Positions 41,679-53,144 of a stretch of 64,000 nt of DNA are shown piece by piece. Numbering within the stretch: the first letter of the stretch is position 1; each line of letters opens with the position of its first letter. The position numbers and the translations under genes are program-made. The DNA is from Pegoplata infirma (Eukaryota; Arthropoda; Insecta; Diptera; Anthomyiidae), in assembly GCA_963921195.1 (NCBI GenBank), contig OY992537.1:35573410-35637409 (forward strand), read 5' to 3'. The notes under the pieces were generated by a model. That model was not told the origin of the DNA, ran no database searches, and saw only the letters and a program-made list of their open reading frames with translations.

Positions 41679-42591
41679 TATACCCTCCACTCTAGTGATA
41701 GAGGGTATATATAAGTTTGTCATTCCGTTTGTAACACCTCGAAATATTGGTCTAGGACCCCATAAAGTATATATATTCATGATCCTCGATCGATTTTAAG
41801 ACGATCTAGCGATGTCCGTCCGTCCGTCCGTCCGTCCGTCCGTCCGTCTGTCCGTCTGTCTGTCTGTCTGTTGAAAACACGCTAACTTTTGAAAGACTTT
41901 ACGGAGGCTCCTGAAGTTTGGCATATATGTTGGGCATTCACCTGGTCAGGTTGGTATTGCAATCCAGCGAAATCGGTCTAGTGGTTCAAAAGCTATGAGC
42001 AAATGACTGAATTTCGGCAAGGGTTTTTCGTGAATTTACTAGATAAAAATGAAGCTAACTTTCAAAAGGCAGTTCTGAGGATGCTGAAGCCCGGCATATA
42101 TTTTTACCGTTCCCCTGGCCTGGTTCATTTCAAATTTCAGCCAAATCGGTCCAGTGGTTCAAAAGTTATTAGCAAAACCATGGATTTCAGATTAGCTCCA
42201 CCTTAAATTCACGTGTTGAAAACCCGTTAAACATGTTTTAAAAACATTGTAGTCACAAAAATATTTTACAACGTATTTTTGTCACTCAAAAATATTTTTA
42301 CACTCAAAAAAAAATTTAGTAAAAATTTACACTCAAAAAAAAATTTTGTAAAAATGCACTCGAAAAAAATTTTACACTCAAAAAAAATTTTACACTCAAA
42401 AAAAAATTTAGTAAATTATTATTTTTTTTTTTTTTTCAAAAATTAGTTTAAAAAAGTGTTTTTACACAAAATAAAATATTTCTAATCAAAAATTTTTATT
42501 TTTTCATGTTAGAAAATTTACTATCACTTAAAAAGGGCATTGTGGAGGGTATTCATAGATTCGGCCAAGTCGAATTTAACTTTTCAACTTG
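41679..42591 (+). mobile_element. DINE-1/mini-me element, copy G, full length
   Basis: A 913-bp uninterrupted copy inside a tandem array, so both ends are visible: tataccctccactctagtg at the start and ttaacttttcaacttg at the end, with no target duplication. It has the core, a GTCY tract (about 41816-41870), two tandem body repeats of about 170 bp (taacttttgaaagac at 41883, taactttcaaaaggc at 42055), acactc tails and the terminal hairpin ttcggccaagtcgaa. Confidence 0.93.
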
Positions 42592-42815
42592 TTTCTATAG
42601 AAAAAGTTTAATACTCTGAGGCATATTTTCTAAAGAAAAAGTCTCAGACTCTAAGGCATATTTTTATTAGAAACTTTCTCAGAGTTTAAGACATTTATTC
42701 TACAGAATTTCGAGACATTTTTTTAATAGATAATTATTCAGACTCTTAGGCAAATTTTCTAAAGAAAATTGTCAGACTCTGAGGCATATTTTAATTAGAA
42801 ACTGTAACTGAAGTT
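42592..42815 (+). repeat. TCTGAGA/CTATAGAAAAA array, block 3
   Basis: The array resumes immediately after DINE copy G with ttctatagaaaaagtttaat and ctctgaggcatattttctaa units. Confidence 0.7.
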
Positions 42816-43810
42816 TTCATTTATTTTCATTTAATTATTTCTGAGAAATAATTATTTTTGTTATACAATGAGAAAATCTGGAAAAATTAATTGACAACAC
42901 AGGCTAAGTGGAGATGTCGACAGCTTTCGGAAGAAGCCACCCTTCCTTCGTCAGCACTCTTCGATTGTCACGGTAGGTGTGTAAGAAAAAATCAGATATT
43001 TAAACGTACATTTAGGCGAAAAAGATGACGAGAATTATATCACATTTCATCACCCATATGTTACGTTTAGCACGAACTTAATCAATCTATTTTTAAATTT
43101 TTCTAACACAGTTGTAATTTCTTACACTGTAGTAGATCAGGGGTAACTCATGAATAGTAGTGTCAGTAATAACGAAGTCGTTATCTATAGATGGCAATCT
43201 TTTTTTGGAAAGTATTTGGGAACGATTTGGGAATAACGCAAAATAAACATTAAAAAATTTTAAAATTATGAATGAAAATTATTGTTGTGTCACTTGAAAA
43301 TAAAAAATACATAATAAAAAAAAAAGAAATGAATATAATTAAATCAAAACAACCAGCAAAATTAAACGAAAAATAAAAGGTAAACAAGATTTCCAGCTTT
43401 CCCAGATACCATTTGTAAAACTAACACCACCTTTAAACGTCAAAAAGAATTGACTCGTGCATAGTCTTTATATATTTAAGTTTTTGTAGTAGATTTTCTC
43501 AAAGTTGCAACCCTTAGTAGGACTTTTCAAGTCTTGAAAAATGTCCGTTAGGTTTGAATTTATATTTCGTATTTATAATTCTTAGAAATATTACTAAATT
43601 GCATTGTACCTTATGAGTTGAGTTTTAATTCTGTTTTATATATTGTTGGACTTTATATTTTATAACTGAAGTTTTTATTTATTTCGGTATGAGTCCATAA
43701 CTGAGAAACTGTCTCATAACTTGAGACGTTTATTCTGCAGAAAAATTTTCAGATTCTAAAATATTTTTGCAATAGAAAAAGTTGCATATTCTAAGGCATT
43801 TTTTGTGTCT
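42816..43810. other. Interval between array blocks
   Basis: aactgaagttttcatttatt occurs at about 42807 and again, with one change, at about 43663, bracketing about 850 bases. Inside are cagctttcggaagaagccac, ccttccttcgtcagcactc and A/T-rich DNA without ORFs. From 43690 the array type reappears briefly (ttgagacgtttattctgcag). The bracketing repeat may be array sequence or a long duplication. Confidence 0.45.
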
Positions 43811-44119
43811 ACACTTAGAAGAAAAACTCTGTAAAAAAATCTGTAAAATAAACTTTCAGTTTTAGAAAATAACAGAAATTAGCAGATTCCTTATTGTTAG
43901 CAAATTTTACAGAAATAATTAGTTATTCTGTTTTCATGAAATTTTTTTTTGTCAAAAATTTAATAAAAAAAAAATTAAATTTTATTAAAAAACAGCATAA
44001 CTAAAAATTTAACGCTTTGAAAAAAAAAAATTCTTGAAAAAAATTACAATCGCTTTTTTATAAGTTTTAGAAAAAAATTATGCTCAAAATATTTCACAAG
44101 ACTTTTTACATAAATAAAA
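43811..44119. repeat. CTGTAAAA-type MITE fragment
   Basis: tctacacttagaagaaaaac and ctgtaaaaaaatctgtaaaa, ttctgttttcatgaa recur at 52655-52990. It looks like one end of a TACACT-type MITE; the other end is not identified. Confidence 0.4.
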
Positions 44120-44650
44120 TAAATTTTTAATATTTTGAGGATGTTTATTCTGGCTCGAGGTCATTATTTTCGTTACTAATTAAATCCATAATATTCTCAT
44201 AGCATAATTTTCAAGAAAATTATTTTTTTGTTTTAAATTTATTTATGTTGGTCATTTTTGCAAGACTTAATCGACACGTGTTTCGGAATTTGTCAAATTC
44301 CATTGTCAAGATTATTTAGCAAAAAATAGAAACGATTTACTTCAAAGTAGCAAACGAGTCTAATTACAAACAATTTGACAAACGATTTGTCATTAGACTC
44401 ATTTGCTACTTTGTAGTAAATCGTTTCTATTTTTTGCTAAATAATCTTGACAATAGAATTTGACAAATTCCAAAACACGTGTCGATTAAGTCTTGCAAAA
44501 ATGACCAACATAAATAAATTTAAAACAAAAAAAAAAAAAAAAATAATTTTCTTGAAAATTATGCTATGAGAATATCATGGTTTTAATTAGTAAAGAAAAT
44601 AATGACCTCGAGCCTGAATAAACATCCTCAAAATATAATATTTTAAAGGT
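44120..44650. mobile_element. Foldback copy of the CTCGAG repeat
   Basis: Two arms mirror each other across about 44378: ttgaggatgtttattctggc / tgaataaacatcctcaaaat, ctcgaggtcattattttc / aaaataatgacctcgag, gcaagacttaatcgacacgt / acgtgtcgattaagtcttgc, and aatagaaacgatttac near the centre. Arms are about 250 bases and the loop is short. Confidence 0.8.
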
Positions 44651-44754
44651 CGAATAAAACAATTTTTATTTTTCAATAAAAATTAATCAGAATTTGAATA
44701 CAATGGTTGGCACGCCATAGTGAATGAATAACCCTAATATGGATTATTAAACTC
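44651..44754. other. Short unassigned spacer
   Basis: Contains the aaaacaatttttatttttc tail of the repeat family and ggttggcacgccatag; nothing else is recognised. Confidence 0.3.
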
Positions 44755-45070
44755 ACTACAACACAAATAACATATTGTTGTAGTCCAATGGACTATCATA
44801 TGTAAAATTGTTTTAAATATTTTTGTTGGTTATTGACAATCGTTGCCTTATTAGTATGGTACAATTTCTTCTTCTTTCTAATTCTCATTGTGAATAGAGG
44901 CGAATATGTATTAATATTTTAGATTGTGCACAAACGATTTGTCATTAGACTCGTTTGCTACTTTGTAGTAAATCGTTTCTATTTTTTACTAAATAATCTT
45001 GACAATGGAATTTGACATAATTTCGAATAAAACAATTTTTATTTTTTAATAAAAATTAATCAGAATCCAA
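44755..45070 (-). repeat. CTCGAG-type repeat, reversed copy
   Basis: The string tgttgtagtccaatggacta, then tggttattgacaatcgttgc and attctcattgtgaatagagg is the reverse complement of 58990-59178 almost base for base, including tcgtttgctactttgtagt. Confidence 0.75.
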
Positions 45071-45554
45071 ATTTTTAATGTTTAGATTGTTTAAGTGAAA
45101 ACAACGGATTAATTTTTTTGCTGATTGGATAAAGTTTTTTTTTTTTTTTTGTTTTTCTAAAAAACCTCTTTTGCCCTACAAATCTTATGTTAATTAAATT
45201 AACCGTAACTGCAATATTTTTTTATGCGGTTACGGTTAAATAGTGCGGCTAACGCGGTTAGGTTTACGATTAAAACCGCATTGCAAACCCTATTGAAGAG
45301 TATAATTACTAGAAACTGTAGTGAAAATTAAATATTAGTAGTATTTTTACCGTTATTTTATGTTACGAGTTTTACGCCGTCTTTATTCTGTTTAGTTGAT
45401 AAATTTGAATGTAAATAAGTTGCTTACGTACTAATATGTATAAATTTGTGTAATTTTATTTTTAGACATGGTTTTCTAATATGCTGTATTCACCATGTGC
45501 GGGTCGTAAAAGGGACAGGGAAATTTAAATTTTTTTAATCAGAGGAAAACACTT
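45071..45554. mobile_element. Possible hAT terminus plus unassigned DNA
   Basis: At about 45190-45290 ccgtaactgcaat, gcggttacggttaaat, gcggctaacgcggttag and aaccgcattgcaaaccctat end in a sequence that, reversed, reads AGGGTTTGCAATGCGG. This resembles the hAT end at 49561 (TAGAGTTTGCAAAACG). Only one end is seen. 45300-45554 holds nothing recognised. Confidence 0.4.
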
Positions 45555-46085
45555 TTTTTTAAACAGATTTTGTAATTTTAATTCGAAAAGAACAATTGTA
45601 ATTCGAAAAAGATCAACTGTAATTTGAAAAAAATCAATTGCAATTTGAAGATTTCATATGTAATTAAAAATTGAATTAAAATTGAACTTTTTCGAAATAC
45701 AATTGATCTTCTTCGAATTGCAATTGATCTTTTTCGAATTACTATTATAAGTTTTCGAATTATTCGAGTTTAAATTGATCTATTTCGAATACAATTGGAA
45801 TCTTTGAATTACAATTGATTTATTTCGAATTGCAGTTGGTCATTTTCGAGTTAAAATTGATATTTTTCGATTACAAATGTAATCTTCGAAATACAATAGA
45901 TTTTTTTTTCGAATTACAACTGTTTTTTCGAATTACAATTGATAATTTTCGAAATACAATAACTAATTTTTTTGAATCACACTTCATAATTTTTTTTAAT
46001 TATAACTGAAATTTTCGAATTACTAATGGAAATTTCGAATTACAAATGGAATCTTCGAAGTGCAAGTAAAATCTTCAATATTAAT
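45555..46085 (+). repeat. Minisatellite of CGAATTACAATTGATCTTTTT
   Basis: About 25 degenerate units of roughly 20-22 bases (tttcgaattacaattgat) fill the interval; early units are in the reverse orientation (atcaattgcaatttgaaga), so the array flips near 45660. The 64-codon frame inside is repeat-encoded. Confidence 0.85.
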
Positions 46086-48461
46086 GATATTTTTGATAAT
46101 TTTGTTTCCCTTAGAAAAGTTTTTACCTCAAAAACTAGAGCTGCCACTGTGTCCTCCTACACATGTAGAAAAATTGAAAGTTTTCAAAAATGTTTGTTAC
46201 TTAATTCAAGGTATATGAGCAATTGTCATTAACTTTTAATATTTAAGAAAAAAAAAATTGCGATTTTTTTTTCGTGGCACATTGATAAGACTTTGTATGT
46301 AAATAACATTATAAATAAGTAATTTAAATCCGCCCGCGTGCATTAATTTGAGCGATCGCACCCAAAACTATGGCGGTTTAAAGTTACAATTTTTAAAAAA
46401 ATTGTCAAAATTACATTTTTTATCCGAAGTTTACCAAACTTACCATTTTGTATTATGCTTACCTAGAGCTTTAACACGCAATCAAACATGCATAAAATCT
46501 TTGCTAAATATCGAGATATTTGCATTTAACCAATTTTTTTTCGGCACATTTTCCAATATTTGGGAAATAAAAATGTTTCCAGCGGTTTTATTTTTTTTTA
46601 GAAAAATATTACCAAATGCATTAACAAAATCTCAACAAATTCTTAGTTAACACCATTATTCTATCTCTAATAGGTAAGAAACAGCAGTGGTTTAAAGGGA
46701 ACATTTTTGAAAAAAAATTTAATAATTTTGATTTTTTTTTAATATTAAATGTCTGATTTTACAGTGTTGTCCTTCACTGAATATTAAAACTATTCAAAGT
46801 ATAATTAATAATGACAATATTAAGGTTATTACGAAATATTTTAACGTTATTACTAATTTTATCAAGGTTATAAAAAATTTTAGCGATTTTTCGCGATTTT
46901 CGCGACTGCAAAAATCAATGGACTAATTTTGAAATATTATTTGAATAAGACATGTCAAAATATATCAAAATACATTTCTTTTCTACTTTATTTAAGTAAG
47001 GTAAGATTTTATATAACCATTAAATTTAAAGGTATCAAAAATTTAAAACCACCGAAAAACCGCTTAAACGTTAAATTTTTTCGGGTGCGAATTAATTGAA
47101 GATAGAGAATTAAAAAGACTACCAAACGCGCCTTTCACCGACCAATTTCTATAAGCGGCCTGGATGTGCCTTACAAAAAAGTGAAAACTGAAAAACACCG
47201 CGGAATTCGCCAATATTAACTTTTGATCAATGTTGCTTTCCATGATTTATTATATTTGCACAAACCATTGTTTCTACATGTTCAACTTTCAGCCATGCAC
47301 ATTTGGTTGTCAAATAATGCAAAACTAAAATATCGAAATTTTGCAAAAAATTTAAAAAGTTCATAAAATTTTTGCAATTGAATATTTTTTGGGTGCGTTT
47401 GTAAATCAAGTGGGAAATGGTAAATTATAAAGTTCGCAAAGCATATGGAACCATTCGGAATAAAACTGGGAGTGTGCCTCGCAAAAAACAGACTTTTTAA
47501 AAAATTCATGTTTTTTCTTCCCATCTTTGGAGAGCTGCAGCTTCGTAACCATTGCGAGCACATCACTCGAATCAGTCTCAGATTGTGCATATTTACAAGG
47601 GCTTTTACCATGTGTATTTGAATTTTAAAATTACAGTTTGCACCAAAAGCTACAATCAAAAAACCTCGAAAAATTTAAAATTGAAAAAAATTGGTATCAA
47701 AGATTTAGGTCCATGTAACTTTATTCTTATTGATGGCACATCCACTGAACCTACACCAAATAATTGCCCAAGTCTACTGATTAAACGGTATTAAATTTGG
47801 AGCAATAGCTTTAACGCACCCAACAATATGGAACTTTGAACGAAAAATTTCATGAGAGTATCAAGCGATTTTTTTACATTTTTCAACTTTGCACGTTCCT
47901 TACCATGAGATAATGAGACTATTTGCGCTGTGCCTTTGCAGAATTACTCATTATGGTTCCCTTAACATATCTACATCCACAGGTACCACCTAGTTTAAAA
48001 ATAAAAATGTTATTGCGAAATTAGTAATATATCACAAGCGTTAAAAGTTAATGACAAAAGTCCATATACAAACAAACCTTTACATGAATGTACATTTTTA
48101 CATATATACTATGTAAAGCACCCCTTCGTACACACACACATAAATACATATGTTTTAGTATTAATGGGTTTTTAGTTAGAAAGTTGCTTATGTTTGTGTG
48201 CGTGTGTTGCTATGTTGAACGAATGACGAACATTTTAATTGAGATTTGTGCATATTGTGGAAAATTGAATTTTTGTTAACAATTGATTGTTTTTCATCAG
48301 AAAAAAATTAAGGAAAAACCAACAACGTTTTTCCTTCATTTTTCATTTGAAATTACTTCTAATCATAGATTGACAATTTTAGTGGATGTAAAAGGTTTCG
48401 CAGGAAATAAACTATAATGTATAGTGAGTCGAACTATTTTTAGAAAACTAGTTGAAAGAGG
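46086..48461. other. Interval with no convincing feature
   Basis: Open frames of 100 (46348-46650, plus) and 125 codons (47282-47659, minus) occur, but both are Phe/Lys/Asn-rich, overlap other frames and show no motif I recognise. A weak inverted pair (attaatt...gcaccc at about 46343 and gggtgcgaattaatt at about 47085) could bound an old element. A short (AC)n lies at 48131. Confidence 0.4.
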
Positions 48462-48469
48462 ATTATAAT

Positions 48470-49561
48470 TGCAAATAATCGAGATATTTCATAATCGCGA
48501 TTACGATTAAAAAAATTGCCGTTAATCGCGATTATCGATTAATCGAATTTTTTAAATAATTTGAGTAGCAATAGCTTTAAAAAAAAATTATTTTAAAATT
48601 TATATTTCATAACAACGAAAATTCAAAAATTAATCAGCCTTACCTTGAGAAGTTTTTGTTAAGATTTTTTTGTTGAAAAACTTATAATATAATTTTGTTT
48701 GATAAAATTTCAAACATACTACTTTCCTTTTTCAAAACATTTTTAACACTTTAAAAATGATGAAAAATTATTTTTGGAAAAAAATACAAGATTTCCCTGC
48801 ATGTTTATAGAGCTTGAGTTTATTTAACAAAGAGAGCTTCAAAGAGTGGTCTAAAGTTTAGAGTCTAAACTGTGACATTGCCCACAAAAATCATACCTGA
48901 ATTCAGGTTGTTAGGATGCGCTCTTTGCTTCCAGTTCAGCAACAATTTTTCGAGGACATCTTCACTGAAGGTTCTTCAGTCGGCAACCAGCTGTCAGTGT
49001 TTGAAAAAATTACGTTTTTCGACAAAATTTCACCAAATCTGGCTAAAGCTTTTAAATATATTTTAAAAATCAAATTTATTGGTTACTAATATCAGAATTT
49101 AAATTTTACTTTAAACTTGAATGACTTGTATAAGAAAAACGGAAAGAAAAATTGGAAACAAGTTAAATGAATCATGGTCCAACCCAGCAACATTTTGCGT
49201 TCCAAATAATAGGTTCCAGAACTCATCATATTATCCGGCAATCGATTCTACTTAACATTTCAGAATCAATGATTTTTGTTTGAAACTGTGCCGAAAGCAG
49301 TCGTTTTTAGTGCAAATAGATTTTTTTGAAATATAATTTTGCATAGAAAATTTTGTAGTGATTACCGCAGAATACATTCAAGAATCTATTGTAACAGGAA
49401 TCAGTTCCAAAAAAAAATTAAATTGATTTATATTTGTTATAAAAATAGTGTATTTCATAGAAAATGATTAATCGTAATCGCATGATTTTTTTGCCGATTA
49501 CGATTAATTGGGGCGATTAATCGCGATTACGATTACGATTTTAATCGTTTTGCAAACTCTA
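48470..49561. mobile_element. hAT-type element with CGATTA arrays
   Basis: The right end reads, reversed, TAGAGTTTGCAAAACGATT. The left end retains TGCAAATAATCG, having lost about six terminal bases. Flanks attataat (48462-48469) and attataac (49562-49569) agree at 7 of 8. Both subterminal zones are made of gattaatcgcgattacgatt-like strings. The interior includes a scrap (gtcggcaaccagctgtcag) of the foldback at 54963. Confidence 0.75.
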
Positions 49562-49929
49562 ATTATAACAAACATACTTGCATGTGCTGGAAAACTTTAA
49601 ATTTCTTGGATCGATTCATGATAAATTGTTACAACATTATTTTACTTTATGAAAAATTCTCTATTATATTTTTATAGTGAGCAGATTGTTTTATCAACTG
49701 TTATAAACAAATGATAACATTAATTTAGTTGTAAATTTATGTAATACATTACAAAAAAAATATTATTCTACATATTATATTGAAGTACATCAAATAAAAT
49801 GTTTTTATTTACCTCCTCTTCATCACTGTTATTATAATGTATTCCCAGGATACAATTTCCAATTAATCGCCTTTAGAACTAAACAAACATTTTTACTACC
49901 ATCGAAATAAAATAAAGTGTAAATATACA
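49562..49929. other. A/T-rich interval, nothing recognised
   Basis: No ORF, TIR pair or repeat unit is supported here. Confidence 0.4.
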
Positions 49930-50118
49930 TTCGGTACTCTTTGGAACAGGGTATATTTAGTTTGTGCTGATGTTTGCAACTATCAAAAACTATACGACCA
50001 AGACTCAACCTGACGATTTATTTAGTCGATTTTGCGAGATATGTTTGTTTTTCTTTCTGCCCATATAAATGTATGGCTGAAATGCAATTTATAGGAGAAA
50101 AGTGGAAAAACATTAAAA
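49930..50118 (+). mobile_element. 5' fragment of the second DINE-like family
   Basis: cggtactctttggaacaggg, tagtttgtgctgatgtttgc and tttagtcgattttgcgagat parallel the start of the element at 38871. It breaks off near 50100. Confidence 0.55.
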
Positions 50119-50208
50119 ACAAGTAGAAAAGTTAAATTCAGCTTGGCCGAATCTATGAATACCCTACACAATGCCTTTTTTAAGTGAAAGTAAATTTACT
50201 ACCGTTAC
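50119..50208 (-). mobile_element. DINE-1-type 3' end, host of a hAT
   Basis: Reversed terminal segment: caagtagaaaagttaaattc, cttggccgaatctatgaata and ccctacacaatgcc. The remainder of this DINE is not found beyond the hAT that follows. Confidence 0.65.
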
Positions 50209-50689
50209 CAACTAATCAATGTTGGCAATCGATACCTTTTCAATACCGTTATCCGTTTCAAAACCCTTTAAATTGAATACCGGTACCAATACCAATACCG
50301 AAACTCAGTTTTGGTATCGGATACCGGTATCCAAAAACCTTTTCCTTCGGTACCGGTACGTACCGGTATTGAAACGGTTTTTCCTGAAGAACATGTTTTT
50401 TTTTTCTGTAAATGAAAAATTGTACTCCAAACACCTCCCCGAAGTCTCATAAAAATCAAAAAAATCTTTGGGCACCCACATCGTGGATTAAGTAAAAATT
50501 AAAAAAAAAAAAAAATCATACTTCAACCGCTATGCGGGAGCAGAAGAAAATTATTGATTTTCACGAAATTTTTTTGAAATCATTTAGAGTCTCAATAGAA
50601 ACTTTCTGAACCCCTTAGTTTAGTTAAGTTTTTTTTAGATTTTTATTTAGTCCGCGATGTGGGTGCCCCAGCATTTTTTTGTTGATATT

Positions 50690-51217
50690 TATAGAACTTC
50701 GTGGTTCAAAAATTATTAGCAAAACCGTGAATTTCAAATTGGTTTCACCTTTAGTTCACGTGTTGAAAAACCCGTTAAACCAACTTTAAAAACATTTAAG
50801 AGTCAGAAAAATATTTTACAAAGTATTTTTGTCTTTCACAAATATTTTTACAAATAAGAAAAAAAAAAAATTACACTCCAAAAAAAATTTTCACTCAAAA
50901 AAATGTTGTAATTTTTTTTTTTTCAAAAATGACTTAAAAAAGTTTTTTACTCAAAATAAAATATTTCTAATCAAAATTGTTAATTTTTTTAAGTTAGAAA
51001 ACTAACTATCACTTAAAAAGGGCACCGTGGATATTTTTGGACTCGGCTAATACCCTATTCACACGTACAGTTTTAAATCGTTTTTAGCAGCAATATTTTT
51101 AGCACTTTCTTTATTCTATTACAGTATATTGACAGAAAATGCTAAAAATAATTGCTAAAAACGGTTTAAAACTGTAAGTGTGAATAGGGTATAAGTCGAA
51201 TTTAACTCTTCTACTTG
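50690..51217 (+). mobile_element. DINE-1-type 3' half nested in hAT
   Basis: gtggttcaaaaattattagc, ttcacgtgttgaaaaaccc, acactc tails, gggcaccgtgg and, after a MITE, gtcgaatttaactcttctac + ttg give the 3' half of a DINE. The MITE at 51051-51191 interrupts its terminal hairpin. Confidence 0.75.
51051..51191. mobile_element. PIF/Harbinger-like 141-bp MITE
   Basis: Ends TACCCTATTCACACGTACAG and TACCCTATTCACACTTACAG (reversed) extend inward as ttttaaa(t/c)cgtttttagca. A TAA duplication flanks it (51048-51050, 51192-51194). A 3-bp TWA target is the PIF/Harbinger signature (established). Removing the element and one TAA rejoins tcggc and gtcgaa of the DINE end. Confidence 0.88.
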
Positions 51218-51463
51218 TTTTACATATTTTTTTTTTACTTTTCTTTAACTAATGAATCATTTTTATGTCAGAATAACTTCCAAGTCCTGCACTTTGATCA
51301 AGTGGATAAGAAAATTACAGTTTCTTCGGTCCGCGCCCTTTTGTAGGTGTGGTCCGGCAACGTCCCCGCCGACCCGCTTAGAAAACGCTATTTTACCTTT
51401 TTTCACATTTTAAATAGCATATTAGCAAAAATGCTAAAAATAAATACGTAAATACGTGTTTTA

Positions 51464-52175
51464 TACCCTATTCACACGTACAGTTTTAAATCGTTTTTAG
51501 CAGCAATATTTTTAGCACTTTCTTTATTCTATTACAGTATATTGACAGAAAATGCTCAAAATAATTGCTACACTCAAAAAATTATGTTAGTAAAATCAAC
51601 TGAAAATGTCAGTTAAAATAACTACTTTGTAAGTTGTTTTGGGGTCAACTACTTTTTCAGTTAAATAAACTAACAATGTTAGTTATTTTAACTGACAAAA
51701 AACAACTGACTTATGTAGTAATAACTACTAACATTTGTAGTCAAAAGAACTAAAATGTAGTAAAAATAAAATAATCATTATGCATATAATTTTTTTTTTT
51801 CAAAAATTTAAAAAAAAAAAAAAATTTAAGACAAATTTTTTTTTTTTAAAGTTGTGAAAAATAAAAAAACGAAAATTTATTTTTATTTTTTGGAAAAAAA
51901 CTGAAAATTTTTCACATTTTATATTTTATATATAAAAATAAAATTAACTACTTTAAATAACTGTTACTACATCACAGTACTTTTTTGTTAGTTGTTCAAA
52001 AAAACGACTTAAAATAACTAACAGAAATAGTTGTTTGATATTTTTCATACAAAAACAACTGACTTTGTAGTTGAAAACAACTAACTACTGTAAAATATAC
52101 AAATAACTAATATGTAGTAACTTACATAATTTTCTGAGTGTAAAAACGGTTTAAAACTGTATGTGTGAATATATT
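51464..52175. mobile_element. Second Harbinger-like MITE, split
   Basis: The first 106 bases (51464-51570) match the MITE at 51051 almost perfectly; the last part (52141-52170: taaaaacggtttaaaactgt, atgtgtgaat) follows a 570-bp insertion. The right terminus is eroded (gtgtgaatatatta instead of gtgtgaatagggta). Confidence 0.85.
51571..52140. mobile_element. TACACTCAAAA-ended MITE inside a MITE
   Basis: cactcaaaaaattatgt (left) and acataattttctgagtg (right) are inverted, with TA on each side (51569-51570, 52141-52142). The undisturbed sister MITE has aattgctaaaaacggttt at about 51151-51168, which is the exact empty site. The body is built of agttattttaactgac / gtcagttaaaataact blocks. Confidence 0.92.
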
Positions 52176-52410
52176 AGTATTAAAATCGAAAAAAATATTT
52201 TTTTCAGTTTTTATGCGTTTTTTTTATATTTTTAGCATTTTTTTCGATAATACCGGTACGTACCGGTATCGACGTTTCGGTATCGGTAATACCGTAACCG
52301 ATTCAATTCAAATACCGTAACCGATACCGATACCGAAATAAATAAAAAAAACGATACCAATACCGATATCGATACCGTTATTCGTTTCGATTGCCAACCT
52401 TGCAACTAAT

Positions 52411-53144
52411 GATCACATTCGTAATTTGCTAAATTATGTGGAAATCGGTCCCACCAATGATCATGTTCGCAATTTACCTAAAAATGCTTGAAGAGAAAAG
52501 TGAGTGCCATGTAATGTAATCATTTTTCAGCGAGAATATAAAAGAAGAGACAAACCTGAATCGCTCAAGTGTTGCTGGTGTTGTCATCCACGCAGGTAAG
52601 CGTGGTGAGGTGGTTCTCTGGAATTTAATACATACTGAGCCCAAGTCGTACAGTCTAAAGAAAACCTCTGTAGAAAAATCTGTAAAATAACTTTCAGTTT
52701 GAATAAGAAAACTTTTAAAAGATTTTTCTGCTAAAATTAATACTTTAACTTAATTCTCTGTCATTAAATTAAAAAAAATGCAGATTTAAAAAAAAAAGTT
52801 GTTCAAATTTTAGCAGACTATTTTGTAATTTTACAAAAAATTTTTTTGGAATTTTTGTTTAATTTTTGTCTAATTTAAATGATTAAAACTATAAATTGCT
52901 CAAATATAAAAAATCAGCTGACTATTTTAATCATTTTACAGAAATGGACCTGTTTGTAAGGAAATTTTCTTGAAAAAAAGTTAAAAAAATTTATTAAATT
53001 TTTTTTTTAAAGTTTATTAAAAACTTCGCTTAAAAACTTTTACTTAAAGAAAATACAATTTCGATGTTCAGGCTGTTTATCTAAAATCAGAAGATTTTTC
53101 ATCTTAAATGTGATTTTTTAACATGTTTGGAAATTTTTTTTCAT
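52411..53144. other. Unassigned interval with a MITE fragment
   Basis: 52411-52650 contains ggaaatcggtcccaccaatg and cacgcaggtaagcgtggtga without a recognised family. 52655-52990 repeats the ctgtaaaataactttcagtt motif also seen at 43815. Confidence 0.4.

Larger units (their letters stand above)
50217..52402. mobile_element. hAT-type element with ACCGGTACGTACCGGT core motifs
   Basis: Ends CAATGTTGGCAATCGA (left) and CAAGGTTGGCAATCGA (right, reverse complement) are flanked by a perfect CAACTAAT duplication (50209-50216, 52403-52410). Subterminal zones are ataccgataccgataccg / ggtaccggtacgtaccggt palindromes, mirrored at 50280-50370 and 52245-52385. The inside is occupied by a DINE fragment and two Harbinger-type MITEs. 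No transposase frame. Confidence 0.9.

Noticed and set aside
42807..43690. Insertion bracketed by a 20-base duplication
   Set aside because: The bracketing sequence resembles the local array and no TIRs were found, so a transposon call is not supported.
46348..46650. 100-codon frame after ggcggtttaaag
   Set aside because: Lys/Phe/Leu-rich without conserved motif, no splice or promoter context.
47282..47659. 125-codon minus-strand frame with several Cys/His
   Set aside because: Cys/His spacing fits no zinc-finger or THAP pattern I know, and overlapping frames exist on both strands.
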